Shown piece by piece: positions 16,581 to 25,466 of a stretch of 47,767 bases of DNA. Under the pieces are notes generated by a model. That model was given only the letters and a program-made list of their open reading frames with translations, made no database searches and had not been told where the DNA came from. The number at the start of each line of letters is the position of its first letter. The stretch's first letter is position 1. Origin of the DNA: Armatimonadia bacterium (GTDB taxonomy: Bacteria > Armatimonadota > Zipacnadia > Zipacnadales > JABUFB01); NCBI GenBank assembly GCA_039679385.1, contig JBDKVB010000073.1, positions 81,539 to 129,305 of the forward strand, read 5' to 3'. Both the position numbers and the translations under genes were made by a program.

Positions 16581-19406
16581 CTAGCGAGGCAGCGCCAGCC
16601 CGCGGTCGATGACCTGGTTCTGCTTCGAGAGCAGAGGTCGGTACTCGACGACGCTCGGGGGCACTGCGCTCAGCTTCGCCGTCATCTGGTTGACCTGAGT
16701 GCCGCTGAACTGCTTGCTGGGCGCATCGAAGAGCGGGTCCTGCCCCAGCTTCTGCAGCGCCGAGGCCAGGGCTCCGCGCAGCTTGTCTGCCTGGGCACTG
16801 ATCGCTGCCATCCGGCCCTCGCCCTGGGCGATGGACTGACGCAGCGCTTGCAGTTCAGAGCGCTGGTCATCATCCAACGACTTCGCACCCAGTGCGGTGC
16901 CCCCGATCGTCTTGTCCAGAAAGGTCGTACTGGGCAGCTTGAGGATGCCCGTCGACGTCATCATGTCGGGTCGGAACAGCTTCCCACTGGCGGCTAGCGC
17001 AGCAGAGGGAATCGGCCGTGCAATGGGAGCACCGAAAGGCTGGCGCACGGTGGGCCTCGTCATGCCCGTTCCCATCGTCATCCCCATCCCTGTGCCTGTC
17101 GTAGGAGGTCCGGCAGCTCCCAGCTTGGCCTCGAGCTCCTGCGACGCCTCAAGTGTCCGCGCCTGCAGCCGCGCGTACTCATCCATCAACTGCGACGACC
17201 GCGAGAGCAGCACGGTTGGCGTCTCCTGGCCGGTCAGTTCCGACGTCGAAACCATCGCTGTCTGCGCCGCACCGAGCGCCAGTCGCGGGCTCACCTTGGA
17301 AGGACGCGCCACCGCGGAGATTGGCAGCGGCAGGATGTCCTTCAGCAGCACGGCCACGATCGGGATGAAGGTTGCGGTCTGTACGGGCCGGATCTGATAC
17401 ACAACATCCACCGTCGTCCGGCACTCCACAGAGAAGAAGAGCATCCAGGTGCGATGCTCAACGCGAGTCAGCAGGTTCCTCTGGTGCGTCCCAAGGCCGA
17501 AGTTGCCGCTGCGCAGGTACCGGTCGGTAACGGTCTGGTTCAGCGATGTCGATCCATCCCGGCCCGTGGTAGTGAAGGACACCTCGACCCAGTCCCGCAG
17601 GTTGTTGGTGCTCAGCACCTGCGTGGTCTGGTCGAAGCGTAGCTCACCCTCACCGCCCGGCAGTGCCCAGCCTCCGGCCTGCGGCATGCGGGTCGATGTC
17701 TGATTGGTCCCATCGCGTCCGACCACGTTCAGCACCACGTCCTGCAAAGTGCCGAAGCCCAGTGCAAGCGCGCTAGCCAGAGGAGGTACCACCTCGCGTC
17801 GGATCGCCACAGACAGCACCTCGGCCACCACACCCGAGACCGATGCACCGGCTGGCGGCTTCAGCGTCCGGGTCACGTAGCTGGTCTGCATGTCGTCATG
17901 CACCGCGACGATCACCTGCGGCTGCGGATCGCCCGTGCGCCACACAATCGACTGGTCAACCGTGCGGCTGTTCGTGGCTCCCGACCATCCCGAGGACAGC
18001 CACTGGGAGTAGACCTTGCCACCGTTCACAAACAGCTCCAGCCTCACGCGCGTCCGGTCCTCCGAGTCATTCTCCGTGGCGACGACGGGGATGTGGGCCG
18101 TTGACCCGGTCCACGTCACCGTTCCCACACTCAGGGTCGGTCGCGACTGCGGCATCTCGGGCACCGTAAAGCCGCGGTTGAACAGGATCGCCTTCAGCTC
18201 ATGCTTGAGCCCATAGCTACGGTGCTCGAGCCAGTAATGGACGATGTTGTCCGGCGAGCCAAGGTAGGACTCATGGCTGAAAGCGTGAGGGTGGTACTCG
18301 GAGAAGATGCTCCAGATCTTGTCCAGGTTGAGGTCGGAGATCCCGTCGTAGAACATCTCATCGCCGGGGAGGGCGCTGACCTGTTCATAGCGTTTCTCCC
18401 AGCCGGTGGGATCGTAGATGTCCCACATGCAACTGGCAACTTCGCCCTCCACCTTGGAGCGGTCGGCCCCGGCGGGAATGCCCGCTCGCCAGCTGGCATC
18501 CTGGGTTTCGAAGTCGTAGTAGTTACCCCAGCGCGGTTGCTCTGTGACCTCGGCCATGAACTCCGCCCAGGCCTCAGACCAGGCATACTCGCGGTAATCG
18601 GACACCTTGTCGAGGGTGTGACTACCCGCATTGCCGTGCATCCAGCCCGGCCAGGTGAAGAACTCGTCGGCCATGATTCCATGGCTCAGCTCGTGCCGGG
18701 CGGCGTTGGAAGCCCAGGGGAGGTTCCCGGAGCCGAAGTACAGGTCTGGGTACTTGATGTAGTCGAGGATGCCCACGTAACTGGCGACATTCGTGTCTTC
18801 GGGGAAGCTGACTTCCTTCTCCTCGAAGTTGCCCTCCGACAGAGCGTCAGACACCAACTGCAAGCGATGGTCGGTCAGCTCGCGGCAGAGGAAGAACGCC
18901 CGCCAGCCGTGAGTAGCGTCTGTCCGGTCGGAGTTGTCCAGCGCCGCTACTCCGCCGACCTGGAAGTGGTCGGTGTTGGCGCTTGGGCCGCCAATGTTGA
19001 GGTTCTTGGTTGTCGTCGCGCTGTCGTGGGAGAAGTAGCTACCGGACACCGCCTGGTAGCCGTCGATCTGCATATAGTGGCTCTGGACTTCGAGCTTGTT
19101 GTTGACCTCGGCGAACACAATCAGGTACGTGTCATAGCCATCGCGCCACCAGGCGTTCCCTTTGGTCACCCGGTACGTGCCGGAAGCGTCGGTGCTGCCC
19201 TCCACGTCGAAGGTGTCCCAGTCGTTGTACTCGCCTATCACCAGTCGAACGCGGGCGTTCTTGAGCGGCTCGTAGATGTTCTTGGTCGAGTTCCAGACCT
19301 TCACGTCCCCCGTCATCGTGACTGTGGCTCGAGCCGGCAGGACACCGGCAACGAAGGTCAGCGTAAGGACAGCAGCTACTGCCATCATCGTCATCGGCCT
19401 GGGCAT
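16581..19406 (-). CDS. Secreted HExxH metallopeptidase-like protein with transthyretin-like and coiled-coil regions
   Basis: A 941-residue exported protein; the signal peptide spans about 1-27 (cleavage near ARA). GAGGAGGGG lies about 8 bases before the ATG at 19406. Residues about 30-140 resemble a carboxypeptidase-regulatory/transthyretin-like fold (KNARVRLVIGEY, STDASGTYRV). The catalytic part has HELSHG (H238, E239, H242), and 36 residues after H242 SEAWAEF offers E278 as third zinc ligand, the gluzincin pattern. Then DGISDLNLDKIWSIF, an Ig-like stretch (about 425-520), a less clear middle, a helical region near 735-770, a Gly/Thr/Met-rich linker (GTGMGMTMGTGM), and a final heptad-like helix (about 850-895). 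It probably cleaves extracellular or surface protein. It sits 91 bases downstream of the cohesin-bearing gene and likely shares its transcript. Confidence 0.7.
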   Translation of the reverse strand: MPRPMTMMAVAAVLTLTFVAGVLPARATVTMTGDVKVWNSTKNIYEPLKNARVRLVIGEYNDWDTFDVEGSTDASGTYRVTKGNAWWRDGYDTYLIVFAEVNNKLEVQSHYMQIDGYQAVSGSYFSHDSATTTKNLNIGGPSANTDHFQVGGVAALDNSDRTDATHGWRAFFLCRELTDHRLQLVSDALSEGNFEEKEVSFPEDTNVASYVGILDYIKYPDLYFGSGNLPWASNAARHELSHGIMADEFFTWPGWMHGNAGSHTLDKVSDYREYAWSEAWAEFMAEVTEQPRWGNYYDFETQDASWRAGIPAGADRSKVEGEVASCMWDIYDPTGWEKRYEQVSALPGDEMFYDGISDLNLDKIWSIFSEYHPHAFSHESYLGSPDNIVHYWLEHRSYGLKHELKAILFNRGFTVPEMPQSRPTLSVGTVTWTGSTAHIPVVATENDSEDRTRVRLELFVNGGKVYSQWLSSGWSGATNSRTVDQSIVWRTGDPQPQVIVAVHDDMQTSYVTRTLKPPAGASVSGVVAEVLSVAIRREVVPPLASALALGFGTLQDVVLNVVGRDGTNQTSTRMPQAGGWALPGGEGELRFDQTTQVLSTNNLRDWVEVSFTTTGRDGSTSLNQTVTDRYLRSGNFGLGTHQRNLLTRVEHRTWMLFFSVECRTTVDVVYQIRPVQTATFIPIVAVLLKDILPLPISAVARPSKVSPRLALGAAQTAMVSTSELTGQETPTVLLSRSSQLMDEYARLQARTLEASQELEAKLGAAGPPTTGTGMGMTMGTGMTRPTVRQPFGAPIARPIPSAALAASGKLFRPDMMTSTGILKLPSTTFLDKTIGGTALGAKSLDDDQRSELQALRQSIAQGEGRMAAISAQADKLRGALASALQKLGQDPLFDAPSKQFSGTQVNQMTAKLSAVPPSVVEYRPLLSKQNQVIDRGLALPR

Positions 19407-19497
19407 GGCAACACCCCTCCTCGTCAGGATAACGGTCGAGTTGCGCCCTCTACGAGTGAGTAGCCACCTCCCTGGAGGACTTCAGGACACAAATGCT

Positions 19498-22400
19498 CTA
19501 CGGACCGACCTCGATTGCCCCCCCGGTTGCGCTGATGACGGCAATCCGACCGTTGATGGCCGTCTCGCCCAGCATGAGCTTGGCGGTGGCCGACCTGGGA
19601 GTCGCACTGGCGAAGCTGACGGCAAGCAGACCGCCACGAACCGGCAGCGCCTTGGCCCCACTGAGGGTGACCAGTGCACCGTCAGCCCTTGGTGTCACCT
19701 GGAGGTTCCAGCCCAGTGACGCGAGCGGAGTACCGGCCAGGCTGAATCCTGAGACCTTCAGCAGGGCAGGGCTGTACTTGAGCACGAACTTAACGCCGTT
19801 GACCGTGGCGCCACCCTTCACTTCGTAGCTGATCACTACCGGCCTTCCTGCTGTGAGGCTGCCGGAGGGCAAGGTGAGCGCAAGTGGCGTCGCTAGCGTC
19901 ATGGTCGCTGCACCACCGGGCAGTGTGGTCCCTGTCCTCCCGGCGATTGTGCCGGCCGTGGCGCCGATTGTCGGCCCGGCAGTTGTCCCGGTCGTGGGCG
20001 TCGGCAGCGTAATCGGCGCCCGCACTGTACCAGTGGTCGGGGTCGGCGTGAGTGTGCCTGCTGCCGTGCCCGTCGTCGCACCGGTCGTTGCGCCTGGCTT
20101 GATCGTTGGCGTCGTCGTGATTGGGCCCGGGAGCGTGAGGCCTGTCCGACCTGTTGGCGACGTGATGGCGCCCGTCGTCGGCGTGCCGGTCGTCGCCCCA
20201 GCCGTGGTCCCCGGCTTGACCGTTGGTGTCGTCGTAATCGTACCCGGAAGCGTGAGGCCCGTCCGGCCGGTCGTCGTCGCAGCAGTCGTGCCCGTTACCG
20301 GCGGCGCCGTCGTGCCGCCCGGCGTCGTGCGGCCTATTGTGGGCAGGCCACCCGGCAAGGTCAGCACCGGTTTGGTCCCCATGGTGCCGGTCGTGGTCGC
20401 ACCGGTCACCGGAGGCTTTGTCGTGGCCGTCGTCCCAGTGAGGGTGCCCGGGGTCGTTCGACCTGGCAGGATCACGCGCGTACCTGTTGCGATCGGCGTC
20501 GTTCCTGTGCCGGTCGTCGGTGTGGTACCAGTGCCGGTCAGGGGCGGTGTTACGGTGCCGGTGCTCGCAGTGGTGCGCGTGCCGGCGGTTCCCACCGTCG
20601 AGGGCAGCCTGGTGCCCGTCGTTGCCAGTGTCCCAATCGTGGCACGTGGCGGTAGGGTCCCCAAGGTCGGAGTGACTGCTTTCGCCGCCTGTGTCGCAGC
20701 CGACGTGATGGCTGTAGATAGCGACGAGGCTACAGGGATCAGCCGGCCCGTCGGGGTCACAGTCGAGGTAGCGAGACCTGCCGCGCCCTTCGAGAGCGCG
20801 CTGGCCACTTCAGGCGTGCGCAGCACGCCGGGGAGACGCTGCAATCCAGTGCCCGCCTCCTCGACGGTCAGCGACTTGGTGACCACTTGCTGGTTGAGGC
20901 CGCCGCCAACGACCTCAAGTACATGCGCACCCGGTGTCGTCGGTGTCCACAGGAACAGCGCCTTGGTCGCCTCCCCGCCGGTGGTGGAGCCTAGCATCGT
21001 GCTGGCAACCTCGTTGCCATCCACACGAAGGGTGACGGGACCGCGGAGCAGTTTGACGGCATCCTGCGTCAGCTCAACGCCCACTTCGACCTGCGAGCCC
21101 ACCTTCGGCTTCGGCGGCTTGGGGATGAGAACCAGGCCCTTAGGCAGCTTCAGCAAAGGACCAGGGATACGCCCCGGCCTGATGACAGAGCCGCCGGAAC
21201 CAGTCCCAGTACCCGTCCCCGTTCCCGTTCCTGTGCCTGTCCCCGTTCCAGTGCCAGTGCCAGCGCCCGTCCCTGTGCCAGTTCCTGTCCCGGTACCAGT
21301 CCCCGTTCCAGTGCCGGTGCCAGTACCAGTACCAGTACCAGTACCAGTACCAGTACCAGTTCCTGTGCCTGTGCCCGTGCCTCCGCCGACAAGCGACGAG
21401 GCATCGGCCACCATCTTGTTGTTGTCCTCGTTGGGGTCGCTACCGGTAGTGCGACCGGCCACTACACCGAGGGAGGCAAGGTTGGCAGGCACCGTCCACG
21501 GCGGCGTGACCGCGTCAGCATTCCCGCTTGCCGGGACCGATGCCGCGACCGCTGCGTCGTGCGTGAACTGCCACTCGGTGCCGCCCGCCAGGAGATAGCT
21601 GAAGTCCACCAGCAAGTCATTGACCGCACCCTCGGCAGAGGGGTTGTGCAGCGATGCCGCGATCGTGACTTGCTGGCCCTCCTGAAGCTGGCCGGAGGCG
21701 ATCTTCAGTGCGGTCACGGACACGTCGGAGCTTGCGGCAACCGCCGGCGTCGTCCCACCGGTGGTCGTTGTGGTTCCGGTCCCTTCCCCCGTCGTGCCGG
21801 TGGTCGTTGTGCCGGTACCACCCGTCGTGGTACCCGTTGTCCCGCCGGTCGTGGTTCCGGTTCCGCCTGTGGTCGTGCCCGTGCCGGTGGTAGTCTCACC
21901 CGTGGTACCGGTCGTCGTGCCACCGGCCGCCGCGGTCGAGACGCCACCACCCGCGAGATCAGCAGCGGTCACCGCCAGCGCATCGTTCGAGGCGTTCGCA
22001 TCGGCCCCCGTCGACAGGGCCACGGTGACGCCAACCTGCTGCACACCTGCCGGGACCGTCCACGCCGGACAGGGCACAGTCACCTGTGCGCTTCGTGCCA
22101 CTGCCGTCAGCAGCGGCTCCGCAGTGATAAACTGCCAGTTAGCGCCATCCACTGTGTAGCTGAAGTCAACCTGCACCTGCGGCAGGTCCGTAGCCAGTGC
22201 CGAGTTGGCCACCGTCGCCGCGATCACGACGGACTGCCCTGCCGCGAAGGTTCCCGAGCTCAGTGCAAGCTGGGTGACCCCGACATCGACGACGTCGCCC
22301 GCAGTACCTGTCGTTCCTGTCGTCCCCCCGGTGCCGGTCGTTGTGGTTCCACCAGTGTAGTAGCCGCCCGATTCCGTCGAAGCCGTCGCGCCCGGAATCG

Positions 22401-24354
22401 TGGTGCCGGGCGCCATTCCGAGTTGCTCACCAAAGACGCTCTGCAGGATTCCGCCGGCAGGACCACCGACCTGCGAGATCAGGTACTGCCCAACGGCGCT
22501 CACCAGCTTCTCAACGATGCCCGGCTTGTCTTCTTCCGTGGCCACATACCCGCCAGTGCCCTCGGGCGTCGTTCCAGCCGGCTGACCTTCCCCGGTCACA
22601 GGTTGACCCTCGGTCGAGGCCACCACGGGCGCACCACCGGCCAGAGATTCCGGCGTCGCGCTGAGCAGGTTGTTCTGCTCGTTGGCCTCTGTGACGCCTT
22701 CGCGAGAGACCCATGCCCCGACCTCGACCACACCTTCAGGCACGACCCAGGCAGGAGCCTCGACCTCCACCTGTCCGCCTGCCGGGATCGTCGTCATGAC
22801 TGGCGTGGCATTCGCCAACTGCCAGTCCTGCGTGCCCGCCGTGCCATAGACGAAGCTCACCGCAGCGTTAGGCACTTCGGCCGCCGAGGGGTTCGAGATC
22901 GTGGCCTTGAGGACGACCTCCTGGTTGGGCTGGATCGTCCCTCGCACCAGCGCCAATCCCGTGACGGCCAGATCCGCAGGCCCTTCGGCGGGAGCTGTGC
23001 CCGGAGCCTCGGTCGCCGTCCCTGTCGGGGCCTCTGTGGGAGTTGTCGTCGGGGTCTCGGTAGTGGCTGCCGGTGGTAGCTGGGCAATGCCTACGCCCTT
23101 GGCCGCCAGGTCCTGTAGGGCGGTCGCCACCGGTTTTGGCGCCGGTGCGCCGGCCGCATCGAGGGCGTTGATGCCCATCGCAGCCTCCACGCGGCCTACC
23201 CACCAGCGGGCATCGGCGTCGGCCTCCGGATTCCACAGCGCTGCCGCGACCTTCGGCCCGGCGTCCTGACCGGTCCATGCCGCTACCCGGTCCGCAACGT
23301 CAGCGTCTGGAGGCTCGGGCGCTGCACTGTCCACATCACAGCTCCAGGAGAAACCGGCGAAGTTGGTCGTCTGCGCCAATCCGGAGGCCACACTGGCCAG
23401 CAGCGACAGACCCCACTCGCTCTGCTGGGTATGAGTGTTGAAGGCCGTGGAGTACCCGGTATCGAGCAGAATCTGGTTCGCCGGGTAGTCGGTTGCCAGG
23501 CGCTGCAAGGTCTGGGTCATCTGGTCGGGGGTGCCCGGCGAGAGTGACCCGGCGTGCCACTGCAACACGACGCAATCCACTGCCCGGCCCGCGATGGTCG
23601 CATCGATAGTCGGCCGCAGGTCACCGTAGGCCGCGTCAAGATCCTCGGCAGCGAGGTCACCAGGCGCGATCTTGCCCCGCGACAGGAGCGCGTAGTCCAT
23701 CGAGACGGCGGCCTGAACCGGCGTCGGAGTGAAGGCGGCGCCCAGTACCGAACGCTCCGCAGCGCCAATCGCAGCCCGGACCATCAGTGCCAAGGACATC
23801 GGATCTGCAACCGCGCCACCCTTGGCGGCAAGCAGGTTCAGCGCCGGTCCGAGACGGTACGCAGCGATACGCCGATACGTCGTCGCCTCGGCCCCTTCTG
23901 CGGGTTTCAACTTCGTAGCCAGGGCCTTGACCAGCGCCTCGATCGTCCCCGCCACCTGCGTCAGGCTCTCGGCCTTGTCGAGGTCTGTTAGGTTCACAAT
24001 CAGATGCGGAGCTGGGGCTCCAACACCTGCCGCCCACGAACCTAGGTTAGCGAGCTTCGTGGCCGTGGCTTCAGCATCGTCCCAGGGCGAAACGGCCACC
24101 ACAAGCGAGTTGTACCCGGCGCCCGCGATGCTCGTCCGGTAGAAGGTGTCAAAGGCCTCGCTTACCCCCTGTCGCGCGAAGGCCGGGTCGACACTGGGGA
24201 AGGCGGCCCCATCCACATTCGAAGTCCAGGTCCGGCTTTCCAGCGCCACCACTTGGAAGAGCCCCTGCGCATGGCAAAGCGTCAGGCTACCCGAAAGGAG
24301 CAGTGCCAGCGCGAGAGAAGCAAACCACCCTGTGCGGCCCATTCTTCTCACCAT
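19498..24354 (-). CDS. Large secreted protein: barrel-like N-domain, three CARDB-like domains, Gly-Thr linkers, C-terminal cohesin-like domain
   Basis: A 1,618-residue exported protein. The signal peptide is about 1-29 (LTLCHA/QG); an alternative ATG at 24342 would shorten it by 4 residues. Residues about 30-430 form an alpha/beta domain with barrel-like strands ([28 protein letters not shown]) that I cannot assign. Three CARDB-like Ig domains follow, about 460-568, 688-800 and 877-985, each with a DVxVTxL start and an FxY strand. They are separated by Thr/Gly-rich linkers, including a Gly-Thr dipeptide run at about 989-1053. Another Ig-like domain is near 1080-1166, then a Thr/Pro/Gly-rich region to about 1485. 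The last 130 residues resemble a cohesin ([25 protein letters not shown]). No dockerin or anchor motif is seen. Probably a surface or extracellular scaffold or adhesin. Confidence 0.72.
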   Translation of the reverse strand: MVRRMGRTGWFASLALALLLSGSLTLCHAQGLFQVVALESRTWTSNVDGAAFPSVDPAFARQGVSEAFDTFYRTSIAGAGYNSLVVAVSPWDDAEATATKLANLGSWAAGVGAPAPHLIVNLTDLDKAESLTQVAGTIEALVKALATKLKPAEGAEATTYRRIAAYRLGPALNLLAAKGGAVADPMSLALMVRAAIGAAERSVLGAAFTPTPVQAAVSMDYALLSRGKIAPGDLAAEDLDAAYGDLRPTIDATIAGRAVDCVVLQWHAGSLSPGTPDQMTQTLQRLATDYPANQILLDTGYSTAFNTHTQQSEWGLSLLASVASGLAQTTNFAGFSWSCDVDSAAPEPPDADVADRVAAWTGQDAGPKVAAALWNPEADADARWWVGRVEAAMGINALDAAGAPAPKPVATALQDLAAKGVGIAQLPPAATTETPTTTPTEAPTGTATEAPGTAPAEGPADLAVTGLALVRGTIQPNQEVVLKATISNPSAAEVPNAAVSFVYGTAGTQDWQLANATPVMTTIPAGGQVEVEAPAWVVPEGVVEVGAWVSREGVTEANEQNNLLSATPESLAGGAPVVASTEGQPVTGEGQPAGTTPEGTGGYVATEEDKPGIVEKLVSAVGQYLISQVGGPAGGILQSVFGEQLGMAPGTTIPGATASTESGGYYTGGTTTTGTGGTTGTTGTAGDVVDVGVTQLALSSGTFAAGQSVVIAATVANSALATDLPQVQVDFSYTVDGANWQFITAEPLLTAVARSAQVTVPCPAWTVPAGVQQVGVTVALSTGADANASNDALAVTAADLAGGGVSTAAAGGTTTGTTGETTTGTGTTTGGTGTTTGGTTGTTTGGTGTTTTGTTGEGTGTTTTTGGTTPAVAASSDVSVTALKIASGQLQEGQQVTIAASLHNPSAEGAVNDLLVDFSYLLAGGTEWQFTHDAAVAASVPASGNADAVTPPWTVPANLASLGVVAGRTTGSDPNEDNNKMVADASSLVGGGTGTGTGTGTGTGTGTGTGTGTGTGTGTGTGTGTGTGTGAGTGTGTGTGTGTGTGTGTGTGSGGSVIRPGRIPGPLLKLPKGLVLIPKPPKPKVGSQVEVGVELTQDAVKLLRGPVTLRVDGNEVASTMLGSTTGGEATKALFLWTPTTPGAHVLEVVGGGLNQQVVTKSLTVEEAGTGLQRLPGVLRTPEVASALSKGAAGLATSTVTPTGRLIPVASSLSTAITSAATQAAKAVTPTLGTLPPRATIGTLATTGTRLPSTVGTAGTRTTASTGTVTPPLTGTGTTPTTGTGTTPIATGTRVILPGRTTPGTLTGTTATTKPPVTGATTTGTMGTKPVLTLPGGLPTIGRTTPGGTTAPPVTGTTAATTTGRTGLTLPGTITTTPTVKPGTTAGATTGTPTTGAITSPTGRTGLTLPGPITTTPTIKPGATTGATTGTAAGTLTPTPTTGTVRAPITLPTPTTGTTAGPTIGATAGTIAGRTGTTLPGGAATMTLATPLALTLPSGSLTAGRPVVISYEVKGGATVNGVKFVLKYSPALLKVSGFSLAGTPLASLGWNLQVTPRADGALVTLSGAKALPVRGGLLAVSFASATPRSATAKLMLGETAINGRIAVISATGGAIEVGP
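20101..20277 (-). repeat. 117-bp imperfect direct repeat in the Thr/Pro-rich region
   Basis: Two copies of about 50-60 bases, beginning near 20101 and 20218, are offset by exactly 117 bases (39 codons). Both encode the peptide RTGLTLPG followed by ITTTPT and a KPG element. The in-frame spacing indicates internal duplication in the linker of the large secreted protein. Confidence 0.7.
21200..21389 (-). repeat. Hexanucleotide tandem repeat encoding (Gly-Thr)n
   Basis: About 30 in-frame six-base units encode alternating Gly and Thr, interrupted by a single Ala (GAG) unit. Most units differ by synonymous changes, but 21321-21360 is a perfect CAGTAC-phase repeat (more than six units). The unit length of six keeps the frame whatever the copy number. 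A second, less regular Gly/Thr-rich tract lies at about 21755-21930. Confidence 0.9.
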
Positions 24355-24528
24355 CCTCGAGGACTGGAGACAGACACCCTCCCACGGAGGAACGGCTCTC
24401 GCCAGGACACCGGTACACCGTCGCCGGCACCCACGGTACTCGCTGACGCCCGGGCGCCAGAATACACCCGTGGCCGCCGCCGGCCATACCCGGCGAGGCC
24501 ACGCCCATCTTCCGTCGTCTTACCACTG

Positions 24529-24557
24529 ATAGTATGATACCACCTTGCGGCTACCAA
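24529..24557 (-). promoter_or_regulatory. Sigma-70-like promoter for the large secreted protein
   Basis: On the minus strand TTGGTA (24557-24552) and TACTAT (24534-24529) are separated by exactly 17 bases, each matching 4 of 6 consensus positions. It lies in the only AT-rich patch of the 24355-24640 gap. It would give a 5' leader of about 165-170 bases. The rest of that gap shows no gene. Confidence 0.45.
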
Positions 24558-24640
24558 CCTTCTCCAGATTTGCTGTAGCTTGGACACCCCGAAACACGTC
24601 CTTGTCCAGTCTGCGCCGGTCATCCGGTCACCGGGCGCCG

Positions 24641-25282
24641 TCAGCTCAGCTCCAGCACCGCATATCCCGGGAAACGCCGCACCCCGACGATATCGTGCCT
24701 CACAGGCCGGCGAAACAAGGGCCCGTCCAGGACAAGGGTGTGGAACTCGCCACCTTCGCCGGCCACATCCACCCCTACAGACCTCAGCCTGGCGAGGAAT
24801 CGCCGGGTATACCGCTCACCCAGGAATTCCTCCGGCAGGGCATCCGTGCGGACCGTCACCACGATCGCCTCATACCCGGCCGCAAGAAACTCCTCCGCGA
24901 GCGCTTCGTGGGCCTCATGCCACAGGGGAAGCTCTGCCTGCATCCCGGCCCGCGAACAGACCATCTCCTCCCACGCCCGGTGCTCGTCAAGGTCAAGGTC
25001 CCCGAAGACGCCGGTGGAGACGCCCTCCGATGCCATGCCCTGCAGCGCCTCGACGAAGACCCGTTCGTAGTCGTCCCACGAGGCCACTCCATAGCGCAGG
25101 ACCGTCTCCAGAGCCTCAGCCTGGTCCTCGAGGATCCGGCGAGGGATCCCATGGGACCGTGAGTGCGTACCCTCCTCTGCCAGCATGCTCAGCAGGTACT
25201 GCGGCTTACCCCACTCCTCAACGGCCCTGTGCAGCGCAAGACAGCTATCCTTACCCCCACTCCACGAGCACACATACTGCAT
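24641..25282 (-). CDS. Dph6-like ATP pyrophosphatase (diphthine-ammonia ligase family)
   Basis: A 213-residue soluble protein of the adenine nucleotide alpha-hydrolase fold. The PP-loop SGGKDS is at about residues 8-13 and binds ATP, activating a substrate carboxyl by adenylation. The C-terminal EGGEFHTLVLDGPLF block is the signature of the Dph6/COG2102 group, and GDLDLDEHRAWEE lies in the middle. GGAGA precedes the ATG at 25282. Archaeal and eukaryotic members amidate diphthine on elongation factor 2, a substrate bacteria lack, so the bacterial substrate is unknown. Its start faces the second glycyl radical enzyme across a 184-base gap in which I see no convincing promoter. Confidence 0.88.
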   Translation of the reverse strand: MQYVCSWSGGKDSCLALHRAVEEWGKPQYLLSMLAEEGTHSRSHGIPRRILEDQAEALETVLRYGVASWDDYERVFVEALQGMASEGVSTGVFGDLDLDEHRAWEEMVCSRAGMQAELPLWHEAHEALAEEFLAAGYEAIVVTVRTDALPEEFLGERYTRRFLARLRSVGVDVAGEGGEFHTLVLDGPLFRRPVRHDIVGVRRFPGYAVLELS

Positions 25283-25466
25283 CGGTTCTCTCCGTTCTCA
25301 CTGTCACAGACAGATTCGGTACGCTCGGTGCGGGTCCTGCTACCCGTTACACTGCTCTGTACGCCCTGAAGCAGGCAGGTGTTCGGCCACCTCCGTCGAA
25401 TCACTCCCAGAGACCTCCCAGGCAGGCTCTGCCCGCACGCCTGGTACCCAGCGATCAGGTGACCAG

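Noticed and set aside
21200-21389. CRISPR-like or satellite array
   Set aside because: Units are 6 bases with no spacers and keep a Gly-Thr reading frame inside a gene.
19853-21598. 581-codon plus-strand open frame rich in Val and Pro
   Set aside because: It is the exact antisense of the Gly/Thr/Pro-rich linker coding region; its composition follows from the repeat and it has no start site or domain.
16581-24354. Dockerin partner for the cohesin-like domain
   Set aside because: No duplicated calcium-loop segment is found in the peptidase or other exported proteins; FNVDMDHSG in the GH36-like protein is a single stretch without a second copy.
25185-25466. 94-codon N-terminal extension of the second glycyl radical enzyme
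   Set aside because: It overlaps the divergent Dph6-like gene and lacks homology-like features; the enzyme starts plausibly at 25467.
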